A stretch of 64,000 nucleotides of DNA from Pyrinomonadaceae bacterium (GTDB lineage: Bacteria; Acidobacteriota; Blastocatellia; Pyrinomonadales; Pyrinomonadaceae): positions 620,001-684,000 of the forward strand of contig DASUNM010000023.1 of assembly GCA_036277115.1 (NCBI GenBank), given 5' to 3'. Within the stretch, counting starts at the first letter, position 1. Each line of letters opens with the position of its first letter. The position numbers and the translations under genes are program-made. This document shows, in pieces, positions 42,353 to 51,272 of the stretch. A model generated the notes under the pieces. It saw nothing but the letters and a program-made list of their open reading frames with translations, had not been told where the DNA came from and made no database searches.

Positions 42353-45343
42353 CTAAGTGGCTTGAGATGGCAACTTATAGAACTCACGCGCCGGTTTCAA
42401 AGGTCGCAGCATCCAATAAGGCCGGCGCTCGCCATTGGGAGAATACTTTTCCGCAGGTCGCGTCTGGGCCAGCCATTTCTTGTAAACCTCACGCGACTTC
42501 GCGGTATCAACATGAATGTCTCCGTAGCTGTCCGCCGGTTCGGCTTTGCGCACGCGCACGGCCTGATGCCAGCAGTGCATGCCGGAGATCGGATCGGGGT
42601 GAACCGGAAAAGTCAGGTTCTGATGCACCCCGACATCGTTCCACCAGATACGCAGGCTGTCAGCGTCGCTGGATTCAAACGGCTCGGCGCCCCGCTCGCG
42701 CTTCATTCCCCATTTAGTTCCATCACGATCGAGTGTCACTGTCGCCGTCAACTGGCGTTGGCCACTCTCATGCGTCTTCCAACGGCCCATGTGATGGCTG
42801 CATGCGACGATGCCCGGCTTAATGCCTTCAGTCACCCACGCCCGCACGACGAAATATCCAATCTCAGTTTCCACGCGCACCAGGTCTCCAGTGCGCACGC
42901 CTAACTTCGCCGCGTGAGCCGTGTGCAACCAGAGCGGATTCGTGTGCGCAATTTCATTCAGCCACTTCGCGTTCGCGCTGCGCGTGTGAATCTGAATGGG
43001 AAGCCGGAACGTTGAGATGAGAATGGTTTGATCGGCTTCGAGATTCTCAGGATGAACATGACTGGCGATGTAGTTTGGAATCGCGCATTCAGGCCAGCCC
43101 CAATCAGCGATCGTCCGGGAGAAAAATTCGAGCTTGCCGCTCTGGGTCGGAAAGCCGCGTCTGATTTCACCATCGAGACGCACGCCCACCAGGCGGCGGC
43201 CATCGGCATCGCCATCGGGACTGGGAACCGGCACGACGTTAGGCGAAGCCGGCTTCGGCGCGCGCGTGAATACGCGGCCGCGTTCGTCTTCCCGGACATC
43301 GTCGAGTTCTTCCGGCGGTATGGCTTGCTCGTAAAGCGGGCCAACTTTCTTTGAGATTTCAAACGAACCGTAACGCCGCATGAATTCCAGCGGCGACAAA
43401 TTCTCGGCGGCGGCCTTTTCAGGCAATCCCGGAACTGAGTTTTCAAACATCCAGCCGTAGTACTCGTCTACGCCCAGACGCGTGCCCGGCTTCTTTTTCG
43501 ATTCCACGTACTGGCGAATGCCAAGCGAGCCATCGCGGTCGATGCGCCAGGTCAACTCCATCCAAAATTCGTTCTCTTCCCAGACTTCACCCGGATTCAC
43601 TTCTCGCGTATCCGTGACGTCGTCCCCATTTCGTTGCCGCGCCGCGCGCATCACCGGCTGGCGAAAGCCAAGCCACTGCGCATCGTGCGTTTCGTATGAA
43701 TGAACGTCATGCCGCTCAGGCCCGAGTCCCATCGGCAAAATGTAGTCCGCGAAATAACTGGTTTCGTTCCACACCGGCGTCAGCGCAACGTGACAGCCAA
43801 TTAGACTCTCGTCGGTCAGTGCTTCAATCCACGCGAAGCCATCGGGATTCGTCCACACCGGGTTGTAGACGCGCGTGAAATACGTATCGAGTTTGCCGCG
43901 GCCGTCCTGTAAAAGATGCGGAAGCAGGAACGACATCTCGTGCATCGAAAGCGGAAATTCCTGCGGCCAATTGATCTCGCCCCACATCTTCGGATGCGGC
44001 GGCGTGTGAATCGGTTTTGGCACAAACTTGTTCCACGCGTTGGGAAACACGCCGCCTTCAGTGGCGATGGCGCCGAGCAAAGCGTTCAGCATGAACAGGC
44101 AGCGCGCGACGGACCAGCCGTGACTGACTCCCGAAGTCGCACTGCGCCAGTTGTGACTTGAGAAGCGCGTACCGGCCGTTGCGACCAGCTTCGCGATCTC
44201 TTCCAGCGTCTTCGCGCCAACGCCTGATTCCTGTTCGGCGAAATCGAAGGTGTATTCACGGTAGAGCAGTTTTAGCTCCTGCTCGAAGGCTTGGAATGAT
44301 GCTGCCGGGTTTTCGCGCCGTAGGCGCGACATGTTTATAGACTCGTCCGTTCCATCTGAACCCGGCTCGCTCCGGGAATCTGGGGAGGTGGCATCGCCGT
44401 CTATAAACATTTCGCCGCTCTGCGGCGATGATAGCTCTGCTGACCTGTGATCTCTGACCTCTGACCTCTGTTCGAGGTATTCCTGCCAGTTCCACCATCT
44501 CCGCACAAACTCGCGATTGTAGAGATTGTTCTGAATCAGGTAGTTCGCAATCGCTAACAGAATCGCCGCTTCCGAGCCGGGATAAGGCGCGATGTAGTGA
44601 TCCGCATGCGTCGCGGTGTTCGACAGCCGCGTGTCCATCACGATCAGCTTGGCGCCATTCGCCTTGCCGTCGATGACGCGTTGCGCGTGCGGATTGAAGT
44701 AATGGCCGGACTCGAGATGCGCGCTGATCAGCAGAATAACCTTCGCGTTTGCGTGATCGGGACTCGGCCGATCGAGCCCCATCCAAAGTTGGTAACCTTC
44801 ACGCGCCCCTGAAGAGCAGATGTTTGTGTGCGAGTTGTGACCGTCAACGCCCCAGGCCGCCAGAATGCGTTCCGTGAATCCATCTTCGCCGGGCCGTCCG
44901 ACGTGATACATGATTTCCTGACGCCGGTCCTCGACAATCGCCTTCCGAATTCGCGAAGCAAGATCGTCGAGCACTGCATCCCAACCGACGCGTTCCCATT
45001 TACCTTCACCGCGTTTACCGCTCCGCTTCAGCGGATAAAGAATTCGATCCGGATCGTTAACTTGATTGAGCGTCGCCGGACCCTTGGCGCAGTTTCGTCC
45101 GCGGCTGCCCGGATTCTCGGGATTGCCTTCAAACTTTTGAATCTGGTTTGTGTCTTTGTCGATGTAAGCGAGCAGCCCACACGCCGACTCGCAGTTGAAA
45201 CAAGTCGTGGGCACGAGTTGATAGTGCCGCTCTTTCCGTCGCGGCCAGGCCTGCGAATCAAGCTCAGTCCAATCATCCCAACGTTCCTTGGGCGGGAACG
45301 CGGAGAGATGAATGCGCGAAGGGCCCGGATAACGATTGCTCAT
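42353..45343 (-). CDS. Molybdopterin oxidoreductase (DMSO reductase family, Psr/Phs-like) with in-frame repeat insertion
   Basis: Catalytic subunit of 996 aa. An N-terminal 4Fe-4S site is formed by Cys48, Cys51, Cys55 and Cys85 (TCFNCESACG...RNCAKG). NICSSGAREG offers Cys176 as probable Mo ligand, as in polysulfide/thiosulfate reductase-type enzymes. The C-terminal molydop-binding domain contains IHTRSANAKWLNEIAHTNPL. No Tat signal is visible at the N-terminus. Residues about 291-346 (SEVRDHRSAELSSPQSGEMF onward) are encoded by a composite repeat and are not family sequence. The electron-transfer partner is the FeS/NrfD protein at 45967-47607. The substrate is not certain. The last 61 bases of coding are duplicated at 38559-38619. 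Confidence 0.88.
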   Translation of the reverse strand: MSNRYPGPSRIHLSAFPPKERWDDWTELDSQAWPRRKERHYQLVPTTCFNCESACGLLAYIDKDTNQIQKFEGNPENPGSRGRNCAKGPATLNQVNDPDRILYPLKRSGKRGEGKWERVGWDAVLDDLASRIRKAIVEDRRQEIMYHVGRPGEDGFTERILAAWGVDGHNSHTNICSSGAREGYQLWMGLDRPSPDHANAKVILLISAHLESGHYFNPHAQRVIDGKANGAKLIVMDTRLSNTATHADHYIAPYPGSEAAILLAIANYLIQNNLYNREFVRRWWNWQEYLEQRSEVRDHRSAELSSPQSGEMFIDGDATSPDSRSEPGSDGTDESINMSRLRRENPAASFQAFEQELKLLYREYTFDFAEQESGVGAKTLEEIAKLVATAGTRFSSHNWRSATSGVSHGWSVARCLFMLNALLGAIATEGGVFPNAWNKFVPKPIHTPPHPKMWGEINWPQEFPLSMHEMSFLLPHLLQDGRGKLDTYFTRVYNPVWTNPDGFAWIEALTDESLIGCHVALTPVWNETSYFADYILPMGLGPERHDVHSYETHDAQWLGFRQPVMRAARQRNGDDVTDTREVNPGEVWEENEFWMELTWRIDRDGSLGIRQYVESKKKPGTRLGVDEYYGWMFENSVPGLPEKAAAENLSPLEFMRRYGSFEISKKVGPLYEQAIPPEELDDVREDERGRVFTRAPKPASPNVVPVPSPDGDADGRRLVGVRLDGEIRRGFPTQSGKLEFFSRTIADWGWPECAIPNYIASHVHPENLEADQTILISTFRLPIQIHTRSANAKWLNEIAHTNPLWLHTAHAAKLGVRTGDLVRVETEIGYFVVRAWVTEGIKPGIVACSHHMGRWKTHESGQRQLTATVTLDRDGTKWGMKRERGAEPFESSDADSLRIWWNDVGVHQNLTFPVHPDPISGMHCWHQAVRVRKAEPADSYGDIHVDTAKSREVYKKWLAQTRPAEKYSPNGERRPYWMLRPLKPAREFYKLPSQAT
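42369..42429. repeat. 3' end of the oxidoreductase gene (attL-like repeat B)
   Basis: Partner of 38559-38619 in direct orientation, 53/61 identical. It codes the C-terminal RRPYWMLRPLKPAREFYKLP of the intact oxidoreductase, which ends SQAT here. Together the two copies bound the ROCO gene and the small ORF, about 3.75 kb. Confidence 0.85.
44306..44473. repeat. Composite REP doublet and heptamer repeat inside the oxidoreductase gene
   Basis: Two REP-like units face each other: ATGTTTATAGAC (44331-44342) and GTCTATAAACAT (44399-44410), each followed outwards by a hairpin (CGCGCC-TAC-GGCGCG type, and CGCCGCTCTGCGGCG at 44413-44427). A CTGACCT-word tandem (about 44437-44472) adjoins. The insert of about 170 bp keeps the reading frame. 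A single related unit is at 18413-18438. Confidence 0.8.
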
Positions 45344-45347
45344 GTAA

Positions 45348-45866
45348 TTAAGCGAACTTTCGCTTCAATTCAGAAATGCGCGCCAAGTGGTGGTCGTCAT
45401 GTTCGGCGATGAAAAATGCTAAATCGATCACGCGAATCTGAATCTTCAGGCGCGGATGCAATGCGGTGCGCGAAACGAACTCTTCATCATACGAATCGAG
45501 ACGCGCAACGAATGCCATTCGTTCTCGGCGAAATGCACTGAGAATGTTTTCGATCGAATTCGCGTTGTGATCCGCTTCGTGCGTCAATTGATTGGTCATA
45601 TCAGCGGCGGAGAGCGTGTCACGTCCGGCTTCGAACTCGTCCAGCCGTCTCATCTCAAGTTCTCCGATATCGAGCAGATGCCCGGCCTGCTCCTGAATCG
45701 ACCACTTGTCACCGTCACGCCGCGTCAAGATCTCTCGCGACAACCCACGCGTCAGATCTTCGAGGCGCGCCGGCGTGCCGCGCACACGCTCGACGACATT
45801 CCCGTACATGCCGAGCCGCAGCTCGAACTTAAATTGACGTTTAATCCATTCGGTACGATCAACCAT
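45348..45866 (-). CDS. DinB-like putative metal-dependent hydrolase
   Basis: Four-helix DinB/YfiT-like protein of 172 aa from ATG 45866 (GGAGCG just upstream); a longer frame to 45962 is encoded by repeat DNA and rejected. The family pattern is seen in DKWSIQEQAGHLLDIGELEM (first His), LTHEADHNANSIENILSAFR and FFIAEHDDHHLARISELKR (C-terminal HDDHH), giving the three-His metal site. Members are thiol transferases or unknown. It lies between the two subunits of the molybdenum oxidoreductase, with 4 bp to the next gene. Confidence 0.88.
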   Translation of the reverse strand: MVDRTEWIKRQFKFELRLGMYGNVVERVRGTPARLEDLTRGLSREILTRRDGDKWSIQEQAGHLLDIGELEMRRLDEFEAGRDTLSAADMTNQLTHEADHNANSIENILSAFRRERMAFVARLDSYDEEFVSRTALHPRLKIQIRVIDLAFFIAEHDDHHLARISELKRKFA

Positions 45867-45900
45867 AACGCTCCAATCTTTGAAGTGCGGTGACGTATGC

Positions 45901-45962
45901 TCCCTCTCCCATTGGGAGAGGGAACAAAGCGCCGTCAAGCCGGCGCACTCCAAAAGGCGCAT
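45901..45962. repeat. Palindromic repeat upstream of the DinB-like gene
   Basis: A 10-bp perfect stem TCCCTCTCCC/GGGAGAGGGA (45901-45910, 45914-45923) with an ATT loop, then a second, shorter CG-rich hairpin. It occupies most of the 100-bp spacer between the FeS/NrfD gene and the DinB-like gene. Confidence 0.7.
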
Positions 45963-45966
45963 TCAA

Positions 45967-47607
45967 CTATGCAAGCGGCACTGACTGTCCTGCCTGCACG
46001 TACGCGTGCTCGTAAAGCATCATCCCGATCATGGCCAACGGTGCGCCGGCAATACCCATTGAGGCTTCCACGTAGCCCAAAATCGCCAGCAACGGCAACG
46101 CTCCCCCGGCGACCGACAGCGCCACTCCCGCCCAGAACACGTTCTTGTATCGACCGCTCTTCATTTCCCAAATTGCGAGACGTGCATGTGAAGTCGAATG
46201 AGTGAGCGTCACTTCGCCCCAGATCATTAAAAGGTGGAGCAAGCTTGAAATGACGACAATCCACTGCCATCCGATTAGGTCTGGCGCTATCGCGGCGAAT
46301 CCCCGATCGCTGAGATATGTCCATCGCATCAATGCTGCGAACAGCAACATCACTGAAGAACCCAGCAACAAAGCCTGCAAGAACAAATGTGGCGGCAGCA
46401 AAGGATTCTGCCAAAGGTCGCGTGCCTTGGCCTGGGCAAAAAGATAGGCGGTGTAGATCGCGGTTAAAGTCGCCAGCGCAATTCCGGGAATCATCAACCA
46501 AAACTGCACGCGCTCAGTCCAGGGTGGGAAACAGAACATGCAGAGCCCAATCTGAGGGGGTCTCAGGATGCTAAGCACGAAATGTGTGGCGAGAACAATG
46601 GAATATCCGGCGATAATGAACGCCCCTTTCACCAGCCAACTTCGCCACTGCGCTTTGGTAAAGATCATGTAGAACCGCGCGGGATGCTCCAGGTCCCAAA
46701 TCAACAACAGTCCGGTGATGCCCAGGAACGCGCCTGAAACAATCGGTGCTACCCAAAGCCACAAAGGGTCTTCAGGGGGCATGAATCCGAATAGCACTAA
46801 CAACGCGGCCACCAAATAAACGCCACTCGCAATTCCCTTCGTCCACGTGTAAAGGCTCACGCGCCAGTCCCAGGGAATTGAATGCGCCACGTCGTAACTC
46901 AACAACGCCGCCGCCGAAGTGTTGTTGTAAGTTGGATTGCCGGAAACTACTTGCTCACGTGACTGCTGCTGTTCACTCCACATGAAGAGGCCGGCTTCGG
47001 GACGCCGTGCTGCGAGAGGATCCAGCGTCGCCTGGTGCGCCCCTTTGTAGAAAAGTTTCGGCAACGTCTCCTTCTCAGGCCGGCGCACATTCACCGCTTC
47101 GCGATTCACAATCTGCGCGACGTATGAAGACTGATCGTTCATGTCTCCGATCAGAATCGCTTGCGTCGGACAGACGACTACGCAGGCCGGCTCGAGCCCC
47201 ACATCGATGCGGTGCGCGCAGAAGTTACATTTCTCGGCTGAGTGATCTTCCGGATTGATGAAGATCGCGTCGTAGGGACAGGCAGCCATGCAGGCTTTGC
47301 AGCCGATGCAGATCGATTTATCGAAATCGACGATGCCGTCCGCGCGTTTGAACATCGCCGCGGTCGGGCAAGCGGTCACACAAGGCGCGTGCGCGCACTG
47401 ATTGCAGCGCGTCACCTGGTGCGCGCGGCGCACTTGCGGCCAGACGCCGACGTCAACGTGCTTCACGTAAGTGCGGGTGACGCCGATCGGAACGATGTTC
47501 TCGGACTTACAGGCTGTCGTGCACGCGTGGCAGCCAATGCAGCGAGTGTGGTCGATTACCTTCGCCCACTGCACGCGATCAGGGTGAGCTGTTTCTGGCT
47601 CAATCAT
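45967..47607 (-). CDS. Fused 4Fe-4S dicluster and NrfD-type membrane subunit
   Basis: Protein of 546 aa. Residues about 1-190 are a PsrB/DmsB-like ferredoxin module with cysteine clusters CIGCHACTTACKSEN, CNQCAHAPCVTACP, CIGCKACMAACPYD and CNFCAHRIDVGLEPACVVVC for four [4Fe-4S] centres. Residues about 240-546 form an NrfD/PsrC membrane domain of about eight helices (GVYLVAALLVLFGFMPPEDP, LIWDLEHPARFYMIF, LHLLMIWGEVTLTHST). The fusion places electron transfer and quinone interaction on one chain, partner to the molybdoprotein at 42353. The ATG at 47607 is unambiguous. It probably heads the operon FeS/NrfD-DinB-oxidoreductase-ROCO. Confidence 0.93.
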   Translation of the reverse strand: MIEPETAHPDRVQWAKVIDHTRCIGCHACTTACKSENIVPIGVTRTYVKHVDVGVWPQVRRAHQVTRCNQCAHAPCVTACPTAAMFKRADGIVDFDKSICIGCKACMAACPYDAIFINPEDHSAEKCNFCAHRIDVGLEPACVVVCPTQAILIGDMNDQSSYVAQIVNREAVNVRRPEKETLPKLFYKGAHQATLDPLAARRPEAGLFMWSEQQQSREQVVSGNPTYNNTSAAALLSYDVAHSIPWDWRVSLYTWTKGIASGVYLVAALLVLFGFMPPEDPLWLWVAPIVSGAFLGITGLLLIWDLEHPARFYMIFTKAQWRSWLVKGAFIIAGYSIVLATHFVLSILRPPQIGLCMFCFPPWTERVQFWLMIPGIALATLTAIYTAYLFAQAKARDLWQNPLLPPHLFLQALLLGSSVMLLFAALMRWTYLSDRGFAAIAPDLIGWQWIVVISSLLHLLMIWGEVTLTHSTSHARLAIWEMKSGRYKNVFWAGVALSVAGGALPLLAILGYVEASMGIAGAPLAMIGMMLYEHAYVQAGQSVPLA

Positions 47608-47639
47608 GTTTGCGAGGCGGCGAATATAACACGGAACTG

Positions 47640-47752
47640 GGGTCCGAAGTCTGGAGTCTGAGGTCTGCAGTCATAAAGTAATTTCAAGCCAGATCCCTCA
47701 AACTCTGAGCACTTCAAGCTCCAGACTCCATACTGAAGACTCTGGACTAAAA
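47640..47752. repeat. AGTCTGG-word tandem and inverted repeat
   Basis: AGTCTGGAGTCTGAGGTCTG-type words at about 47649-47671 face CTCCAGACTCC and GAAGACTCTGGAC words at about 47720-47747. It lies in the 289-bp spacer between the FeS/NrfD gene and pilT. Confidence 0.7.
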
Positions 47753-47757
47753 TTTCA

Positions 47758-47787
47758 TTGACCGCTTTCGAACCAACCCGCTAAGAT
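47758..47787 (+). promoter_or_regulatory. Possible sigma70 promoter of pilT
   Basis: TTGACC (47758-47763) and TAAGAT (47782-47787) with an 18-bp spacer, 109 bp before the pilT start at 47897, the same layout as before the metalloprotease gene. Confidence 0.4.
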
Positions 47788-47896
47788 AATCGAGGTCCCG
47801 CTCCAAGGCGCTTTCGCCTGACCAATTCAGTCCAGTTCTTGCCCATTACCTCTCCGATAGTTAACCGAAACCCTCGGCAAGGATTAATACAGCTCT

Positions 47897-49060
47897 ATGT
47901 CTGTCAAAATCGACGATCTGCTCGTCACGGCTACCGCGCACTTTGCTTCTGACCTGCACTTGAAAGCAGGCTCGTTCCCCATCATGCGGATCGGCGGTGA
48001 ACTCTATCCCGTCGCCGACGCGCCGAAGCTTTGCCCCGAAGACACGCTCGACATGGCGTTCTCGATGATGTCGAATCGCCAGAAGCAGAAGCTGAAGGAA
48101 GTTTCCGAAGTCGATATCGCTTACAGCGTCAAAGGCCTGGGGCGTTTTCGCGCGAACATTTTTCAGCAGCGCGGCACGGTGAGTATCGTCTTGCGCGTGA
48201 TTCCCGATCAGAGCAAGTCCTCAGCGGCGCTCGGACTTCCAGGGGTGATTGATCGAATAGCCGAAGAGCGACGCGGCTTGATTCTCGTCACCGGCGCGAC
48301 CGGTTCAGGCAAGTCGACAACGCTCGCGGCGATGATCGATCGCATCAACACCACGCGGTCCGGTCATATCGTAACGATTGAAGATCCGATTGAGTTTCTG
48401 CATCGCGACAAAGTCGCCTTTGTCACTCAGCGTGAAGTGGATGTTGATACGCGTTCGTTCGCCGAAGCACTGCGGGGCGCGCTCCGCCAGGACCCGGATG
48501 TGATTCTGGTCGGTGAGATGCGCGACCTGGAAACGATCAGCACCGCGCTGACCGCGGCTGAGACCGGCCATCTGGTGTTATCGACGCTGCACACCCTCGA
48601 CGCCACCGAAACGATTATGCGTATCGTTTCATCGTTTCCTTCACATCAACAGAAGTCAGTGCGCATTCAGTTGGCCGGAATTCTGAAAGCGGTGATTTCG
48701 ATGCGGCTGGTGCGCTCCGCCAAAGGTTCAGGACGCGTGCCGGCAGTCGAGGTGATGGTTTCGACGGCTCTGATTCGCGATCACATCGTCAATGAGGACA
48801 AGACTTCGCTGATTCGCGAAGCGATCGCAAATGGCGCGTCGCAATACAACATGCAGACATTCGATCAGTCTCTGTTCCATCTGCTTCAGTCGCGCCAGAT
48901 CACTTACGAAGAAGCGATTCACAACGCGACCAACGCGGACGAGTTCAAGATGCGCGTCTCGGGAATCTTCTCGACCGATCAAACTACGATGGAGAATTCG
49001 AGCGCGATGAATTTCTTCGAGCCTCCACCGGAAGAGTTCGAGCGAATTGTGAGCCGCTGA
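47897..49060 (+). CDS. pilT: Type IV pilus retraction ATPase PilT
   Basis: Secretion-superfamily ATPase of 387 aa powering pilus retraction and twitching. The N-terminal PAS-like domain has FASDLHLKAGSFPIMRIGGE. Walker A is LVTGATGSGKSTT at about 131-143, the Asp box is in IEDPIEFLHR, Walker B is DPDVILVGEMRD and the His box is LSTLHTLDATETIMRIVSSF. The AIRNLIRE-like retraction motif is present as TSLIREAIANG. The C-terminus is slightly extended. The other pilus genes are not nearby. A promoter-like sequence precedes it. Confidence 0.95.
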   Translation: MSVKIDDLLVTATAHFASDLHLKAGSFPIMRIGGELYPVADAPKLCPEDTLDMAFSMMSNRQKQKLKEVSEVDIAYSVKGLGRFRANIFQQRGTVSIVLRVIPDQSKSSAALGLPGVIDRIAEERRGLILVTGATGSGKSTTLAAMIDRINTTRSGHIVTIEDPIEFLHRDKVAFVTQREVDVDTRSFAEALRGALRQDPDVILVGEMRDLETISTALTAAETGHLVLSTLHTLDATETIMRIVSSFPSHQQKSVRIQLAGILKAVISMRLVRSAKGSGRVPAVEVMVSTALIRDHIVNEDKTSLIREAIANGASQYNMQTFDQSLFHLLQSRQITYEEAIHNATNADEFKMRVSGIFSTDQTTMENSSAMNFFEPPPEEFERIVSR

Positions 49061-49128
49061 CGATCACGGCCAGAATCACCCTGTTCTTCATTTAAGACCT
49101 TTTGCAGGATTCGAGTGTTGTCGTAACC

Positions 49129-49232
49129 GCCTCGCTCTGTGTCTCTGTGAAATGCTCTGTGTCTCTGTGGGAGTTTTGCTTGGATATTTTCACCACAGAG
49201 GCACACAGGACACACAGAGACACTGAGAAAAC
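49129..49232. repeat. CTCTGTG-word tandem and inverted repeat
   Basis: CTCTGTGTCTCTGTG occurs twice on the left (about 49135-49167), and the complementary words CACAGAGGCACACAGGACAC and ACACAGAGACACTGAG on the right (about 49193-49228). It fills much of the 295-bp spacer between pilT and the histidine kinase gene. Confidence 0.75.
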
Positions 49233-49355
49233 CAAAACCTTTTGCACCAAATTGCGCGCTTCACCCCTCATTACTCACCATTGGCCACACACCTGCGAGT
49301 TTCGAATAGGATTTGTTTTTGCGCGCAAACGGATCGGCGCTAAGCTTGGTGCGCC

Positions 49356-50471
49356 ATGGATCGCAAGCGCGCACTCAACTCAACCTTATCGAAGTGGATA
49401 CTGATAGGTCTGGGGTGGACGGCGTTCGCTCTTTTCTTCGCGAGCGAGATCGTCGTCAGACGCGCTTACGCCGGAGTTCCAGCGAACATTCTACGCGCGG
49501 TGGTCATCTGGCTGATTTGCGCGGGTCTCTGGTTCGCGGCCACGCCGCTGATTCTCCGCTTAGCTCACCGTTTTCCGATTGACCGGCAAAGATGGGTAGG
49601 GAGCATCCTTATACATCTCGCCGTCAGCGGCGTGATCTCATTTGTTCTGCTGGGAATTTATACCGCGATCACAGCTGCACTCGTTTTTACTGATGGAAGG
49701 CAGACGTTGTGGCAGGCATTCCGCGCGCAGCTCGTGGGAAGTTTTCATGCCGAGGTGCTCACCTATTGGATGGTGATCGGCCTCAGCCATGTGATCGATT
49801 ACTACCGCAAGTATCGTGAACGCGAGTTGCGCGCATCGCAACTGGAAGCCAGGCTGACCCAGGCGCGGCTCGACGCGCTACGAATGCAGCTTCATCCGCA
49901 TTTCCTCTTCAACACCCTGAACTCAATATCAGTTCTCATGAGCGAGGATGTGACGGCCGCACGTCGCATGCTGACCAGACTCAGCGATTTGCTGCGCGCG
50001 AGTCTGGATAATGCCGCGACCCATGAAGTCTCGTTGAAAGAAGAACTCGAGTTTCTGAATAACTATCTGCAAATCGAGCAGACGCGCTTTCACGATCGGT
50101 TGACGGTCAGAATGGACATCGACCCGGCAGTCCTGACCGCGACTGTACCGAATCTGATCTTGCAGCCGCTGGTAGAAAACGCGATTCGACACGGCATCGC
50201 GCCGCGGGCGCAGCCGGGGGTGATTGATATCTCGGCGGCGCGCGAGAACGGCATGGTGCGACTGAAAGTCCGTGACAACGGAGCCGGTCTTGGTTCCGCC
50301 GGCGCGGCAGGATTAACCAAGGGAATCGGCCTGGCGAACACCCAAGCGCGACTCGACCAGCTTTATGGCGCCAATCACAGTTTCGAGATGCACAGTCCTC
50401 ACGGTGGCGGCTTGGAGGTAACGATCCTCATTCCATTCCGCAACGGCTCAAGCGAGGCAGACGCGGCTTAA
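49356..50471 (+). CDS. LytS/YehU-type sensor histidine kinase
   Basis: Membrane histidine kinase of 371 aa. About four helices lie at residues 10-145 ([40 protein letters not shown]). Then a coiled segment and the His_kinase domain [18 protein letters not shown], with the phospho-accepting His at about 180. The HATPase region has [15 protein letters not shown] and VRDNGAGL...[16 protein letters not shown]. There is no periplasmic sensor domain, so the signal is probably sensed in the membrane. It pairs with the LytTR regulator 4 bp downstream. It may control the hydrolase run that follows (inference). Confidence 0.93.
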   Translation: MDRKRALNSTLSKWILIGLGWTAFALFFASEIVVRRAYAGVPANILRAVVIWLICAGLWFAATPLILRLAHRFPIDRQRWVGSILIHLAVSGVISFVLLGIYTAITAALVFTDGRQTLWQAFRAQLVGSFHAEVLTYWMVIGLSHVIDYYRKYRERELRASQLEARLTQARLDALRMQLHPHFLFNTLNSISVLMSEDVTAARRMLTRLSDLLRASLDNAATHEVSLKEELEFLNNYLQIEQTRFHDRLTVRMDIDPAVLTATVPNLILQPLVENAIRHGIAPRAQPGVIDISAARENGMVRLKVRDNGAGLGSAGAAGLTKGIGLANTQARLDQLYGANHSFEMHSPHGGGLEVTILIPFRNGSSEADAA

Positions 50472-50475
50472 GAGC

Positions 50476-51249
50476 ATGCCCAGGATTCGCACGATCATTG
50501 CCGACGACGAGCCGCTCGCTCGACGTGGGATTCGTGCGCAGCTCAAGGACGAGAAAGACTTCGAAGTCATTTCTGAATGCCGTAATGGCCACGAAGCCGT
50601 GAAGACGATTGAGACAGAGTCGCCGGATCTGGTTTTTCTTGATGTGCAAATGCCCGAGCTGGATGGCTTTGGGGTGGTGAATGCGGTGGGGCCCGCGCGG
50701 ATGCCGGCCGTGATCTTTGTCACCGCGTACGATCGTTATGCTTTGCGCGCTTTTGAAGTCCACGCCCTGGACTATTTGCTTAAACCTTTTGACGACGACC
50801 GCTTTGCAAGCGCACTGCAACGCGCGCGGCAGCACATTGAGCGCAAGGACATCGACGACCTGGGCCGACGATTGCAGGGGCTGCTGGACGATCTCCAGCC
50901 GCGGAACAAGTATGTGGATCGGTTGGTTATCAAGTCCGCCGGCCGAATCTTTTTCCTGAGCGTAGCCGAAGTTGATTGGATCGAAGCGGCCGACAATTAC
51001 GTCCGGCTGCACGCCGGCAGTGAATCGCATCTGCTGCGGGAAACGATGAATAACCTCGAAAAGAAATTGGATCCGGACCAATTTCTGCGCATCCACCGCT
51101 CGCGAATCGTAAACATTCAAAGAGTCAAAGAATTGCGGCCCCTGTTTCGCGGAGAGTACGACATCATGCTCAAGGACGGGACTCGACTGGAAACCGGCCG
51201 TGGCTATCGAGATCGAGTGCAGCGACTGCTCAACGATTCTCCCCGTTAG
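50476..51249 (+). CDS. LytTR-family response regulator
   Basis: Response regulator of 257 aa. The receiver domain (1-120) has [13 protein letters not shown], the phospho-acceptor Asp56 in [34 protein letters not shown] and LLKPF. The LytTR DNA-binding domain (about 150-255) has [40 protein letters not shown] and [18 protein letters not shown]. It is coupled to the kinase gene (4-bp gap). LytTR regulators bind direct repeats upstream of target genes; no clear target site was identified here. Confidence 0.95.
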   Translation: MPRIRTIIADDEPLARRGIRAQLKDEKDFEVISECRNGHEAVKTIETESPDLVFLDVQMPELDGFGVVNAVGPARMPAVIFVTAYDRYALRAFEVHALDYLLKPFDDDRFASALQRARQHIERKDIDDLGRRLQGLLDDLQPRNKYVDRLVIKSAGRIFFLSVAEVDWIEAADNYVRLHAGSESHLLRETMNNLEKKLDPDQFLRIHRSRIVNIQRVKELRPLFRGEYDIMLKDGTRLETGRGYRDRVQRLLNDSPR

Positions 51250-51272
51250 AAACTCAGGAACGTGAGACTCTC

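Noticed and set aside
45867-45962. N-terminal extension of the DinB-like protein
   Set aside because: These codons are made of the palindromic repeat at 45901-45962; the ATG at 45866 has a ribosome binding site and matches the family.
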